This document shows, one piece after another, positions 1-8,377 of a stretch of 14,585 bases of DNA. The translations under genes and the position numbers were made by a program. The stretch is from Candidatus Hydrogenedentota bacterium (GTDB lineage: Bacteria > Hydrogenedentota > Hydrogenedentia > Hydrogenedentales > SLHB01). Numbering within the stretch: position 1 is the stretch's first letter; every line of letters begins with the position of its first letter. The stretch is from assembly GCA_035416745.1 (NCBI GenBank), contig DAOLNV010000114.1, forward strand, positions 1 through 14,585, in the 5' to 3' direction. The notes under the pieces were generated by a model. It made no database searches and was not told the origin of the DNA. It worked only from the letters and a program-made list of their open reading frames with translations.

Positions 1-106
1 CATCCCGTGAAGCGTAGTTTGTCGTGCCAGCGTTGGCCCCTTGGGCATACGGACCCCCTCAACGACGGGCAGTTGTTCTCTCACCTGCCACCCGGCGGCT
101 AAGATC

Positions 107-682
107 TCACCCGTCGCCTGTGGTTTCTCCTCCGGAACTGAGGGAGAGGGCGATTACTGTTTGCACGTCGGCTGCGTCGACCCTTCCTGAGCCGTTGATG
201 TCGCAATCATGTGTCCCCGGAATACCCAGCGCGGCGTTGATGACGAATTGCAGGTCGACTGCATCGACCTTGCCGTCGCTGTTTACGTCGCCCCTTATGC
301 CTGTTGGGGACTCATCCTCGCCAGGCCCGTCGGAAGGCGTTTGTTCGTGTCCATCTGCGGAGCCCCCCGGTTCGTATACCACTTGTGCTTGTTGCTCAGC
401 GACGGTAGTGCGATACAGTGCCTTGCCCGCAAGGCTGGTCACGCCTGTCTTGCCTGAGTCTGAGCGTATGCGCCAGGTCAGGTGAGCGAGCAGCGCAGGC
501 GGCCAGATCCAGACGAAGCTCAGCTCGCCCGAGTCGCCCTGGATGGGCGCGATGGCAGGCGGTTCGGAGGCGTCAACGAAGCTCTCGAAGGTCCAGCCCG
601 GCGGCAGCGTTTCTACCAGCCCCAGGGCGGAGATGGATTGTGATCCAACGCTTGTAAACGTTACTGTGACGTCTGAGGCGTC
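107..682 (-). pseudogene. C-terminal relic of a dockerin-bearing secreted protein
   Basis: The minus-strand frame is open from just after a TGA at 683-685 to a TGA at 107-109, but has no credible start or N-terminal domain. Its first part reads as the last beta-rich module of an extracellular protein (DVTVTFTSVG, then LGLVETLPPGW and GELSFVWIWPP). The end is a type I dockerin-like pair of calcium loops: GDVNSDGKVDAVD followed by LQFVINAALGI, and CDINGSGRVDAAD followed by VQTVIALSL. Loop 1 has D, N, D and D at positions 1, 3, 5 and 12; loop 2 has D, N, S and D. Dockerins bind cohesins or act as calcium-stabilised anchors. The GTG at 440-442 could begin a 111-residue product, but it would cut the upstream module in half. 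A complete gene would be several times longer, so I read this as a broken remnant. Dockerin identity is firm; pseudogene status is likely. Confidence 0.7.
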
Positions 683-903
683 TCAATTGGCAACGATGTC
701 ACGTGTTGCGTACAGCGCTGGCGCTGGCGCACGCCGACCAGAAAGACGGTTAACCCGGCAGGCAAGACTATGGAGTCGATTTCGCATTCATCCCAGAAGA
801 CAAGGCACAGAAAGAGGTAAGGCGGAGCAATCAGAAGCCCCCTGATGTGGTAGACAGCCTCCAGAAGAGACCTTCTCACTGTTCTTTCTTTGGTGATTGA
901 CAC
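661..903 (-). pseudogene. Truncated isoprenylcysteine carboxyl methyltransferase-like (CzcN-type) membrane protein
   Basis: An 80-codon frame beginning at GTG 901-903. Residues 18-58 (YHIRGLLIAPPYLF, FWDECEIDS, LPAGLTVFLVGV) look like the first two membrane segments of the isoprenylcysteine carboxyl methyltransferase/PEMT-like family. The later R61 and H67 fall at the spacing of the family pattern G-x3-R-x5-H. Homology stops around position 703 and the frame ends at 661 after unrelated residues, so the catalytic C-terminal half is missing. A strong AAAGGAGG lies 17 nt before the GTG and only 5 nt before an in-frame CTG (913-915), so the original start may have been there, giving MKKLVS. It begins 34-46 nt after the adaptor gene, in the same direction. 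Methyltransferases of this family accompany metal-efflux RND operons in some bacteria (CzcN), so this was probably the last gene of the pump operon. The family call rests on my recall of its pattern and is moderate. Confidence 0.5.
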
Positions 904-949
904 GAGCTTTTTCAGGACGGCCTCCTTTCATCACGCAGGAAAACCGCGG

Positions 950-2200
950 CTACTTCTCGCTTCCTTCTTCTATTGTCACGGGACATCCGTCGGGCAAGCC
1001 GTAGCCGCCTTCAACGGCCACGATTTCACCAGCGGTCAGCCCCCCGACGATCTGCACCGCATCGAGTGTCCGTACGCCGGTTTGGACTTCTGTCTCGTAG
1101 GCTTTGTCATCGCGTATCACGGTAACTATGGCCATACCGTTGCGATCGGCCACCGCGGCTACCGGAACAACGAGGGTATCGGGGATCTCGGGTAGTTCAA
1201 TGACGACGGATGCACTGAGCGCTGGCTGAAGCATTTCCATTTGATTATCCACGCGCACAAACGCATCGGTATCCCCGGATTGGGCATCTGCCTCTTGGGA
1301 AAGCCGCTCTAGCCTCCCTTCGAACGTCTGTTCGCCCAGCCAGTTCGCCCTGACTGTCGCCTTGGCTCCTTCCTGCACTTGTCCCCGGTATTTCGAGGGC
1401 ACCCGCACCTGCACAAACAACGATGAAAGGTCGATCACTTCCCCCAGAGGTGTCGGCTGTTCCACGTACATCCCCTGGCGCGCTGAGAGCCTTGTGACTA
1501 CCCCGTCGATAAGCGATCGTATCAAGCACTGTTCAACGGCCAATTCCTGTGCTGCCACTTCCGCCTGGGCTCCGGCCAGCTTGGCCTTGGCATCGTCGAT
1601 CATCTCCTGGCGGGAACCACTCTGGGCCAGCTTTGCCCGTTGTTGTGCGGCGTTAGCGGCCGCCTCGCTGCTTGCGGCCGCTGCCTTGGCCTGCTCCAAC
1701 TGAACATTGGATATTTCGCCTTTCTCGAATAACGGTTCGAGCGCTTTCAGCTTTATTCGCTGCGATTCCGCACCCGCTTCGGCGTTGTACGCCTCTTGCC
1801 GGGCGACCTCGATTTCTTGCGGCAACGGTCCCCCTTCCACCATCGCCAGACTTGCCTCTGCTTCTTTCAGCGCCGCCTTGGCCTTATCCAGTTCAGCGTC
1901 GTGTGCGCGGTGATCAAGCACCACCAGTACCTGGCCGGCCTTGACTTTGGCGCCTTCATGCACGTTCACCGTCTGCACCAGACCCGCTATGGCCGACGAC
2001 AGCACGGCGGTCTGTTCCGGTATGGGCACGAGCGTTCCTACCATGTTGAGCGTCGGCCAAATTGATTGGGTGTGTGCTGTGGTTACTTGGACTACAGCCG
2101 TTGGCTGTATTTCTTCCTCGTCACTCTTAGTGGTCGTAGCCCCACAGGCCGAGAGTAGCGCCGGAAAGACAAGAACGACCATTAGAACAAGACGTTTCAC
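950..2200 (-). CDS. RND efflux periplasmic adaptor (membrane fusion protein), lipoprotein
   Basis: A 416-residue HlyD/AcrA-family adaptor that bridges the inner-membrane pump and the outer-membrane channel in the periplasm. The N-terminus is a lipoprotein signal with lipobox LSAC, giving a lipidated Cys19. The two lipoyl half-motifs lie at about 67-98 (AGLVQTVNVHEGAKVKAGQ) and 222-248 (CLIRSLIDGVVTRL). They flank a long Ala/Glu-rich alpha-helical hairpin at about 102-220. A beta-barrel domain (about 262-335) and a membrane-proximal domain (about 340-412, LVVPVAAVADRNG) follow. The start is GTG at 2198-2200, overlapping the permease stop by 4 nt (GTGA), with AGGAGG 8 nt upstream, so the two are translationally coupled. 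No histidine- or methionine-rich metal-binding extension is seen, so the sequence does not settle whether metals or organic compounds are exported. Family assignment is firm; the substrate is unknown. Confidence 0.95.
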   Translation of the reverse strand: MKRLVLMVVLVFPALLSACGATTTKSDEEEIQPTAVVQVTTAHTQSIWPTLNMVGTLVPIPEQTAVLSSAIAGLVQTVNVHEGAKVKAGQVLVVLDHRAHDAELDKAKAALKEAEASLAMVEGGPLPQEIEVARQEAYNAEAGAESQRIKLKALEPLFEKGEISNVQLEQAKAAAASSEAAANAAQQRAKLAQSGSRQEMIDDAKAKLAGAQAEVAAQELAVEQCLIRSLIDGVVTRLSARQGMYVEQPTPLGEVIDLSSLFVQVRVPSKYRGQVQEGAKATVRANWLGEQTFEGRLERLSQEADAQSGDTDAFVRVDNQMEMLQPALSASVVIELPEIPDTLVVPVAAVADRNGMAIVTVIRDDKAYETEVQTGVRTLDAVQIVGGLTAGEIVAVEGGYGLPDGCPVTIEEGSEK

Positions 2201-5200
2201 GCGTAGTTCCTCCTGCCCTGCGTCCGGCCCAACGTCCGGACAAGCAGGTAATAGACCGTGGGTGTTGCCACCAGCGAAAGAACGAGCGAGACACAGAGGG
2301 CTCCTATAACGCCCACCGCAAGCGGCCGCAGCATGTCGGCCCCGGCCCCCACACCGTACGCCAGCGGCAGCAGGCCGAGGAACGCCGTCAATGACGTCAT
2401 CAACACCGGCCGTAACCTGCGCCGGCCTGATTGTACGAGCGCCTCGTTCAGCGGCAGGCCCCTACGCTGGAGCTGTTCCACGAAGTCCAACATTAGAATG
2501 CCGTTCTTGGCTACGATTCCAAAACCAATGATGGCCCCGAGAAACGAGACAATGTTCATGGACAAGCCCGTCAGCCACAGCGCGCCCACAACACCCGGCA
2601 GCGCCAACACCGCGCCGGTCACGATGGCCAGCGGATGGAGGAGAGTCCCAAACTCAAACACGAGAACCGCGAACACCAGCAAGACCGCCATGATGAGGAC
2701 ACGTGTGAGGTTGGCAAACGATTCCTGCTGCTGCTGGTACAGGCCCCCAAACTCGATGCTGGCGTTGGACGGGATTTGGACGTGCTCACGGATGGCCTTT
2801 TTGATGGCTGCAATACCGCCCCTCAAGTCGATGCCGGAGAATCGCCCAGAGACGGCGACAAACTGCCGCTGGTCTTCCCGATGCATCTCGAGCAGCCCCG
2901 CCTCATGCTCAAGATTGGAGATGTCATTCAAGGTGACACGCGTCCCCTCCTGCGACCTCAACGGCATCAGCGATATGTCCTGTTCCCGCCGCCGATACGC
3001 TGGGTCTGCCACTACCCGGACTGCCACCACGCGATCGCCCTCGAGCACGTACGACGCCTCTTCCCCCTCCAGCGCGGTCTCGACCTCTTCGCCCAGTTGC
3101 GATGCCGTGAAGCCCGCTCGCGCCGCTGCCGGCGGCACTACCCTGAAGACTGAAGACGGGCCCGCCACGATCAACCCGGCACTGACATCTACCACGCCCG
3201 GTATTTGTTCAATGTTCTCCGCTATTTCAGGCGCAAGCGATCTCAGTGTCTCGGCGTCCGCGCTGAAGATTTTGATTTCGACGGGTTCAGGCGACCAGGT
3301 GAGGTCACCAATCAAGTCGGCCAAGATGCCGGGAAACTCGAGTTCGAGTGCCGGTTCGGACGCCTCAACCTGTTCACGAATGGTCTCGACGACTTCCTCG
3401 GTGGTTTTTTGACGGTCCGGCTTGAGCTTGACGAGGAAATCGCCGGTGTTGGGTTCTGTCGCGGCAAAACCCAACTCGGCGCCCGTCCTCCGCGAATAAC
3501 TCTCGACTTCCGGGGTTTCGCAGAGGATTCGTTCGATATGCCGCATCATTCGATCTGTTTCAGACAGACTCGTCCCGGCGGGGCTGACATAATCGAGGAC
3601 AAACGCGCTTTCCTCCATCGTTGGCAGGAAATCGCTATCGGTATTCCTGTAAATAAGGATACCGGCCGTCACCACCATCACCATACAGGCTAGGGCTGTG
3701 GCACCGTGTCTCACGGACTGCCGCACCACGCGTTCGTATATTCCGATGATGCGCCGCAGAACCGGCCCACCCTGCTCCAACTCGTCACGCGTCTCGCCCA
3801 CGCGCCCCCGAAACAGATAGATGCCCAGCACCGGTGTAAGTGTCAGAGCCAGGAACAGCGATATCAGCAGCGACACCGCCATCGTAAATGCCAGCGCCCG
3901 GAAAAACACACCCGGCACGCCATCCAGAAACGCCAGCGGAAGGAACACAACAACGGGCGTTATGGTGCTCCCCACCAACGCGGGGCCCACTTCATGAATC
4001 ACGAGCTGAATCGATTCCCGCAGTCTGTGGCCAGCGCACTGCTTGGTATACATGGCCTCGACCACGACGATGGCATCGTCTATGATCAACCCTATGGCCG
4101 CCGCGATTCCCCCCAGCGTCATCAGATTGAAACTCATTCCCGCCCCGTACATCACGGCCACGGTCATCAGCAGGCAGGCCGGAATCGCTACGATGGCCAC
4201 CAGCGTCGTCTTGGCACTTCGCAAGAACAGATATAGAACCGCCACCGACAACAGCAGCCCAAACGCGATACTTTCCCAGACGCTCCTCAAACCTTCGCGC
4301 ACGAACAGGGACTGATCGTAAAACAGTGCCAGATTTATATCCGCCGGTTGGCTCAACCGAATGGATTTCAGTTCTTCGTGCAGTGCGTCGGCAATCGCGA
4401 CGGTGTTGCCGCCCGGCTGGCTGTATACGTTCAGCAGGACCGCTTCGACGCCGTCCGCCGAAACAATCTTGTAGCTGGGGGCCGCGCCCCGTTCGACCTT
4501 CGCAACGTCTCTTACCAGAACCGGTGCGCCGTTTTCGCAAGCCACCGGGATGTCCTCAATCTCGGACGGTTTCCTCACCCGCCCATCCACCATGGCCAGG
4601 TAGAGTTGGCGGTTTTCTTCATGCAGGCCGGCCGGCGTGAACACGTTTGTCTGCTTGATGGCGTCCGTTACCTGTGTGAGGGCGAGGTGATGGGCGTTCA
4701 GCCGGGTCGGGTCCACCACGACGTGATATTCCGGTTCCTTGCCTCCCACCAGATCAACCCGGGCCACGCCTTTGAGGCGCAGTAGCCGTGGTTTGATGTC
4801 ATACTCTGCCCGTTCCCACAAATCCGTAATGGCATGCGACGGGCCGGTCAGACTGATCCCGATGATGGGAAACGACGAGAACGTCAGGCGTTCGACGGTG
4901 TATTCGGCCGTGGCAGGCAGCTCGTTCCGAACTTGCGACAGCCGTCCCAGCACGTACAGTTCCGCTTGGACCATGTCCGTGCTCCAGTCAAAATACACGC
5001 TTACTTCGGCCGAACCGCGCCCCGTGGTTGAGCGGATGGTGATCGTGCCCGGCGTGCCTTTCATGGCTTCTTCGATCGGCCGAGTGACCGTCGCCATCAT
5101 CTCGTCGGCGGGCATCACTCCGTTGTCAATAAGAAGAACCACGCGGGGAAAGTCCGTCTGCGGAAATACGGCCGCCGGCATACGAAACGCCGCATACACC

Positions 5201-5304
5201 CCGACGAGGCACAAGACCAGCGACACAAACAGGATGATCTTCCTGTGACGCACCACGTAGCTCGAGCGGGGCTCTGCGCCTGGCGTAGCGGAAAGAAGCG
5301 ACAT
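2197..5304 (-). CDS. RND-family efflux permease (inner-membrane proton antiporter)
   Basis: A 1035-residue permease of the AcrB/MdtB/CusA superfamily, full length. It has one membrane segment near residues 23-41, a large periplasmic loop, a block of membrane segments at about 343-500, and the same plan repeated at about 535-552, 868-890 and on to 1024. The proton-relay region reads GLIIDDAIVVVE with D409 and D410, and the partner lysine is K933 in VAKNGILMLDF. The Asp-Asp pair is typical of hydrophobe/amphiphile exporters; metal exporters such as CusA and CzcA normally show DGAV here. The FPQTDFPRV and KGTPGTITIRSTTGRG stretches of the porter domain are also family-like. The start is ATG 5302-5304, sharing one base with the upstream stop (TGATG); GGGAG lies 10 nt before it. 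It is placed between the outer-membrane factor and the adaptor. Family is certain; a drug, metal or lipid substrate cannot be chosen. Confidence 0.96.
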   Translation of the reverse strand: MSLLSATPGAEPRSSYVVRHRKIILFVSLVLCLVGVYAAFRMPAAVFPQTDFPRVVLLIDNGVMPADEMMATVTRPIEEAMKGTPGTITIRSTTGRGSAEVSVYFDWSTDMVQAELYVLGRLSQVRNELPATAEYTVERLTFSSFPIIGISLTGPSHAITDLWERAEYDIKPRLLRLKGVARVDLVGGKEPEYHVVVDPTRLNAHHLALTQVTDAIKQTNVFTPAGLHEENRQLYLAMVDGRVRKPSEIEDIPVACENGAPVLVRDVAKVERGAAPSYKIVSADGVEAVLLNVYSQPGGNTVAIADALHEELKSIRLSQPADINLALFYDQSLFVREGLRSVWESIAFGLLLSVAVLYLFLRSAKTTLVAIVAIPACLLMTVAVMYGAGMSFNLMTLGGIAAAIGLIIDDAIVVVEAMYTKQCAGHRLRESIQLVIHEVGPALVGSTITPVVVFLPLAFLDGVPGVFFRALAFTMAVSLLISLFLALTLTPVLGIYLFRGRVGETRDELEQGGPVLRRIIGIYERVVRQSVRHGATALACMVMVVTAGILIYRNTDSDFLPTMEESAFVLDYVSPAGTSLSETDRMMRHIERILCETPEVESYSRRTGAELGFAATEPNTGDFLVKLKPDRQKTTEEVVETIREQVEASEPALELEFPGILADLIGDLTWSPEPVEIKIFSADAETLRSLAPEIAENIEQIPGVVDVSAGLIVAGPSSVFRVVPPAAARAGFTASQLGEEVETALEGEEASYVLEGDRVVAVRVVADPAYRRREQDISLMPLRSQEGTRVTLNDISNLEHEAGLLEMHREDQRQFVAVSGRFSGIDLRGGIAAIKKAIREHVQIPSNASIEFGGLYQQQQESFANLTRVLIMAVLLVFAVLVFEFGTLLHPLAIVTGAVLALPGVVGALWLTGLSMNIVSFLGAIIGFGIVAKNGILMLDFVEQLQRRGLPLNEALVQSGRRRLRPVLMTSLTAFLGLLPLAYGVGAGADMLRPLAVGVIGALCVSLVLSLVATPTVYYLLVRTLGRTQGRRNYA

Positions 5305-6842
5305 CAGCGTGCCGCTCCCTTGGCATTGTCAGACGACGCCCCTTGTGGCGGCGGCTGGTCCGGCAGGCCGGCCAACGTCCCACCTACCGCCTTCTCCAGA
5401 TCAGCCAGGGCCACAGCGTAATCGCCCGCTACCGTGATGGAGGCCTGGCGTTGTTCGTTGAGGTTCTGCTGCGCCAGCAACAGGGTCAGCACCGTCTCCT
5501 CGCCTGCTTCATACATCCGCTGGGCCGTGTCCACGTTTTTTCCGGCGAGTGGCACGGCTTCCTGTAGCGACACCCGCAGCAACTCTTGGGAAGCCCGAAC
5601 CGTCGCCGCAGCCCGCCGCACTTCCTCGACCACCTCCAGCAAGAGCTCCTCGTAATCCTTTTGCTTCTGTGCAAACTGGAATCGCGCCTTAGCTATCTGG
5701 GCACGGTTCTGGTCAAAGACAGGCAGGGTCAGCTCGAGGCTGGGTCCCAGCAACAGGTCGATATTCTGACTCTTCTCCAATTCGCGGTCTCGGTGCGCCT
5801 CGAATTGCTGCAAGGCATAATCTTGGAGGGCCTGGCTTGGATTGGTGAAATCAAACTCGCTCGCTGGCGGTTTCAGGCTTCGCGGGGCACGCATTTCCGT
5901 CCTTTCCGCCTCGATACCCAGCGACACACCCGGCAGCGCCGCGCGTCGTTGCCGCTGGATTTCCCTGGCGGCCGTATCCATGTCGAGCGATGCGACGCGC
6001 ACGTCCAGCCGTGTTTTCCACGCCAACTCGATCAGCGCCTGATCATCGGGAATTGGTTCCGCGGACGACGGCAGCGTATCAACCAGGTTCACTTCCGCCT
6101 GATCCGCTGCCAAGCCAAGCAGGTGCTCGAGCGCCGCCGCATTGACCTTTGCGTCCCGGCGGGCGGACTCCAGGTTGATCATTCCCTGCAAGACGTCCGA
6201 GCGGACTAGGTTGAGATCCAGGATGGTGGACTCGCCCGCGTTGAACCGGCTCTCCGCCAAGTCCGCCGAACGCTTAAGCAACGCTACGTTCTCCGCTACC
6301 ACCTTCTCGTTTTCCTGCACAACACACAGTTGGCAGTAAGCGATCTTCACCTGCGCCGCGAGGTCAACGGCGGAATGCACGACAGTCATTACAGCCTGTT
6401 CCAATTGGTCCCGTGCAATCCGTTTGTGCACGGGGAGCTGCCAGATCTCCATCAGATCCTGGGCCAGCCCAAACGCCAGGTTAGAACGGCCGCCGCCTTC
6501 CGGAAAACGCGCACTTAACATCAAGGTGGGGTTCGTCAGCAGGCCCGATTGAACCAGTTCGGCCCGGGAAACGCCGATTTCCTGAAATTGCGATTGAAAC
6601 GCCTTGTTGTTCAGAAGGGCGACGCTCACCGCTTCCTCCGCGGTCAGGCCACCCTCCAACAGCTTGTTCACTTTCTGGATGACCTCCGATTCACTCGAAG
6701 GATCGTAAACATCATCACTGCCTGTTCGCGCGCGGATCATGGCGCTGGCCTGCGAGTAGTTATCTTGCGGGCGCACGGTAGCGCAGCCACTGACCAGGAC
6801 GGTCAACATAACAATCAAGACCAGCCGCTTGTCATTCTCCAT
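5304..6842 (-). CDS. TolC/CusC-type outer-membrane efflux lipoprotein
   Basis: A 512-residue outer-membrane factor, the exit duct of the tripartite pump. It has a lipoprotein signal with lipobox LVSGC, giving lipidated Cys20. Two outer-membrane-efflux repeats follow: about 66-245 (AVSVALLNNKAFQSQFQEIG, later SRFNAGESTILDLNLVRSDV) and about 270-490 (GPSLELTLPVFDQNRAQIAKA, later YEAGEETVLTLLLAQQNLNE). Paired heptad-rich helices are interrupted by beta-strand pairs. A stretch of about 45 residues (316-362, Pro-, Phe- and charge-rich) sits between the second pair of beta strands and would lengthen a surface loop. The ATG at 6840-6842 is followed directly by the signal; the ribosome-binding site is weak (AGG-type only). 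It is first in the pump operon, 113 bp after the kinase stop, and ends in a one-base overlap with the permease. The proline-rich C-terminus (LPDQPPPQG) is not part of the barrel. Confidence 0.93.
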   Translation of the reverse strand: MENDKRLVLIVMLTVLVSGCATVRPQDNYSQASAMIRARTGSDDVYDPSSESEVIQKVNKLLEGGLTAEEAVSVALLNNKAFQSQFQEIGVSRAELVQSGLLTNPTLMLSARFPEGGGRSNLAFGLAQDLMEIWQLPVHKRIARDQLEQAVMTVVHSAVDLAAQVKIAYCQLCVVQENEKVVAENVALLKRSADLAESRFNAGESTILDLNLVRSDVLQGMINLESARRDAKVNAAALEHLLGLAADQAEVNLVDTLPSSAEPIPDDQALIELAWKTRLDVRVASLDMDTAAREIQRQRRAALPGVSLGIEAERTEMRAPRSLKPPASEFDFTNPSQALQDYALQQFEAHRDRELEKSQNIDLLLGPSLELTLPVFDQNRAQIAKARFQFAQKQKDYEELLLEVVEEVRRAAATVRASQELLRVSLQEAVPLAGKNVDTAQRMYEAGEETVLTLLLAQQNLNEQRQASITVAGDYAVALADLEKAVGGTLAGLPDQPPPQGASSDNAKGAAR

Positions 6843-6919
6843 CGTGCCGCAGCCTAACCTGTCCGATACGAGGCAAATCGATCAAGAACCCCAGTTCGCA
6901 TCTCAAGAAGACAGAAGTC

Positions 6920-6963
6920 AATTTACGGCGGCAGTATTGCCGCGGCCTTGCGCAATCATTGCC
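6920..6963 (-). promoter_or_regulatory. Candidate response-regulator box and promoter for the pump operon
   Basis: The gap between kinase and pump holds three direct repeats exactly 11 bp apart, written on the plus strand: ATTGCC at 6936, CTTGCG at 6947 and ATTGCC at 6958. The last overlaps the kinase stop codon. Reading on the minus strand towards the pump, the box ends 10 bp before TAAATT (6925 to 6920), a 4-of-6 match to a -10 element, and no good -35 is visible. A PhoB-type activator box replacing the -35 has this geometry. The predicted transcript would carry a leader of about 70 nt. Related repeats occur before the regulator gene at 9122-9149. Repeats and spacing are seen directly; binding by the neighbouring regulator is inference. 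Confidence 0.45.
6928..6943. repeat. Short GC-rich inverted repeat in the kinase-pump gap
   Basis: GCGGCA-GTAT-TGCCGC forms a perfect 6-bp stem with a 4-nt loop. It overlaps the first 11-bp repeat of the candidate operator. No T-run follows on either strand, so it is not a convincing intrinsic terminator; it may be part of the operator or an RNA stem in readthrough transcripts. Confidence 0.4.
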
Positions 6964-8377
6964 CCTTGGCAATGTTTTGCGAATCCATCGCAGGCAAGTG
7001 CACATTGAACACGGTTCCCCGCCCAAGCACACTGCGGGCTTCGACCCGCCCATCGTGCATCTTTACGATCCCCTGCACCAAGCCCAGTCCCAAGCCATTG
7101 CCCGGCTTTGAGCGACTGCGGTCAGCCCGGTAGAAGCGTTCAAATATATGTGGCAGATCCTGCTTGGAAATGCCGACTCCCGTATCTTCAACAACGATCA
7201 GCACCTCGTCACCTTGATGCGTTACTCGTATATTGATGCCCCCCCCTGAGCTCGTGTACTTGAGCGCGTTGTCCAGTAGGTTGGCCACCGCCTGCTGCAG
7301 CCGGCCCCGGTCGCCGAACACCTCCGCCGGCCCTGCTATCTCCACGTTCATCTTGATTCCTCGGTCTTCGGCGGCCGGCTCAAACAATTCGCAGCTGTCC
7401 GCAACCAGAGCGGCGCAATCTACCGGTTCTGCATCAAGCCGGGCCACGCCTGATTCCATCTCGGAAATCGCAAGCATCGAGTGGACCATCGCCAGAAGTC
7501 CGTCGCACGCCTCGACGATCTCGGCCACCGTCTCCCGATGCTGCTCGAGCGTAGCCCCGTTTGTAATGGCCATTTCTGCGACGCCACGAATTCTCGTCAG
7601 CGGGCTGCGGAGTTCATGCGCAATGCTGTCGTTCAACCCCTTGGCTTCCTGGATAAGCGTCGCAATTCGGGCCAGCATCGTGTTGAAAACCTGCCCCAGC
7701 CGGTCGATTTCCCGCCCATGCCCCGTATTCGTGATTCGGCGGGTCATCTCTCCCCGTGTTATGTCCTCCGCCACGGCCGTCAGGGCCTGCACGCCCTGCA
7801 TCGCCCGCCGCGCTATCCACCAAGCCGCGAATAACGCCGCCAGAAGCGATACCGCAAACACCTCCAGGCAACGCTGCCGGTACGTTGCCAGCACGATCTC
7901 GTTGTGTTCCGTGTCCACCCCCATCAGCACCCACAGGTCCGGCGCAAGCTGGCCGTAAATGGACCGGCCGTGTCTGCCGCTCCCCGTGTCTTCGAAACCG
8001 GCAAAGACCGGCAGGGCTTCACGAGCGAGGTCAGGGGGCGTCGTAGCCGTTGGGTTCCAGTACGAGAGATCGCTCGTGAGAACTTCTCCCCCCTTCCCGT
8101 CAAACGCCCGGATAAACACCTGGCTCTTGCCTTTGGCAGACTCTTCCAGCGCTACTTCCCGCCGCAGCGCGTCCAGCCCGCCCCCCTGATATATGGATTG
8201 AAATTCCCGGAATTCCGCGAACAGGCCCTGGTCCACGTTAGATTGCAGTGCGTGCGCCAGGTATCCGTAGAGCAGAAGAAAAGCCGCCAGCGTTGTGAAC
8301 GCGATGATGGCGCCAGAAAGCAGCGTCAGGCGCGACTTGACGCTGTCGAAAAACCTATACCTCGGTGCGGATAACAT
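6956..8377 (-). CDS. Membrane sensor histidine kinase of the pump locus
   Basis: A 473-residue class I (CusS/CzcS-like) sensor kinase. Membrane segments at about 18-40 and 172-189 bracket a periplasmic sensor of about 130 residues. A HAMP linker follows at about 188-240. The H-box is SIAHELRSPLTRIRG with phospho-accepting H254. The ATPase domain shows the N-box (NLLDNALKY, about 366-374), G1 (DTGVG, 398-402), the F-box (IFERFYRADRSRS) and G2 (GNGLGLGL, 426-433), so all catalytic motifs are intact. The sensor has few His residues and no Met or Cys clusters, so the signal cannot be called metal from sequence. The ATG at 8375-8377 lies 23 nt inside the 3' end of the regulator gene, which implies translational coupling. 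Together they form the two-component system that probably controls the pump directly downstream. Confidence 0.94.
   Translation of the reverse strand: MLSAPRYRFFDSVKSRLTLLSGAIIAFTTLAAFLLLYGYLAHALQSNVDQGLFAEFREFQSIYQGGGLDALRREVALEESAKGKSQVFIRAFDGKGGEVLTSDLSYWNPTATTPPDLAREALPVFAGFEDTGSGRHGRSIYGQLAPDLWVLMGVDTEHNEIVLATYRQRCLEVFAVSLLAALFAAWWIARRAMQGVQALTAVAEDITRGEMTRRITNTGHGREIDRLGQVFNTMLARIATLIQEAKGLNDSIAHELRSPLTRIRGVAEMAITNGATLEQHRETVAEIVEACDGLLAMVHSMLAISEMESGVARLDAEPVDCAALVADSCELFEPAAEDRGIKMNVEIAGPAEVFGDRGRLQQAVANLLDNALKYTSSGGGINIRVTHQGDEVLIVVEDTGVGISKQDLPHIFERFYRADRSRSKPGNGLGLGLVQGIVKMHDGRVEARSVLGRGTVFNVHLPAMDSQNIAKGQ
6957..6974. repeat. Hairpin at the kinase stop codon
   Basis: CATTGCC-CCTT-GGCAATG is a perfect 7-bp inverted repeat with a 4-nt loop, lying over the last codons and stop of the kinase gene. 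Its left arm contains the third ATTGCC unit of the tandem repeat. A stem at the end of the regulator-kinase message could moderate readthrough or protect its 3' end. There is no U-run after it. Confidence 0.45.

Noticed and set aside
2258..3412. Long plus-strand open frame of 384 codons
   Set aside because: It lies wholly antisense to the RND permease, whose motifs are intact. Its translation is rich in Ser, Arg, Thr and Pro with no family resemblance, as expected from GC-rich shadow frames.
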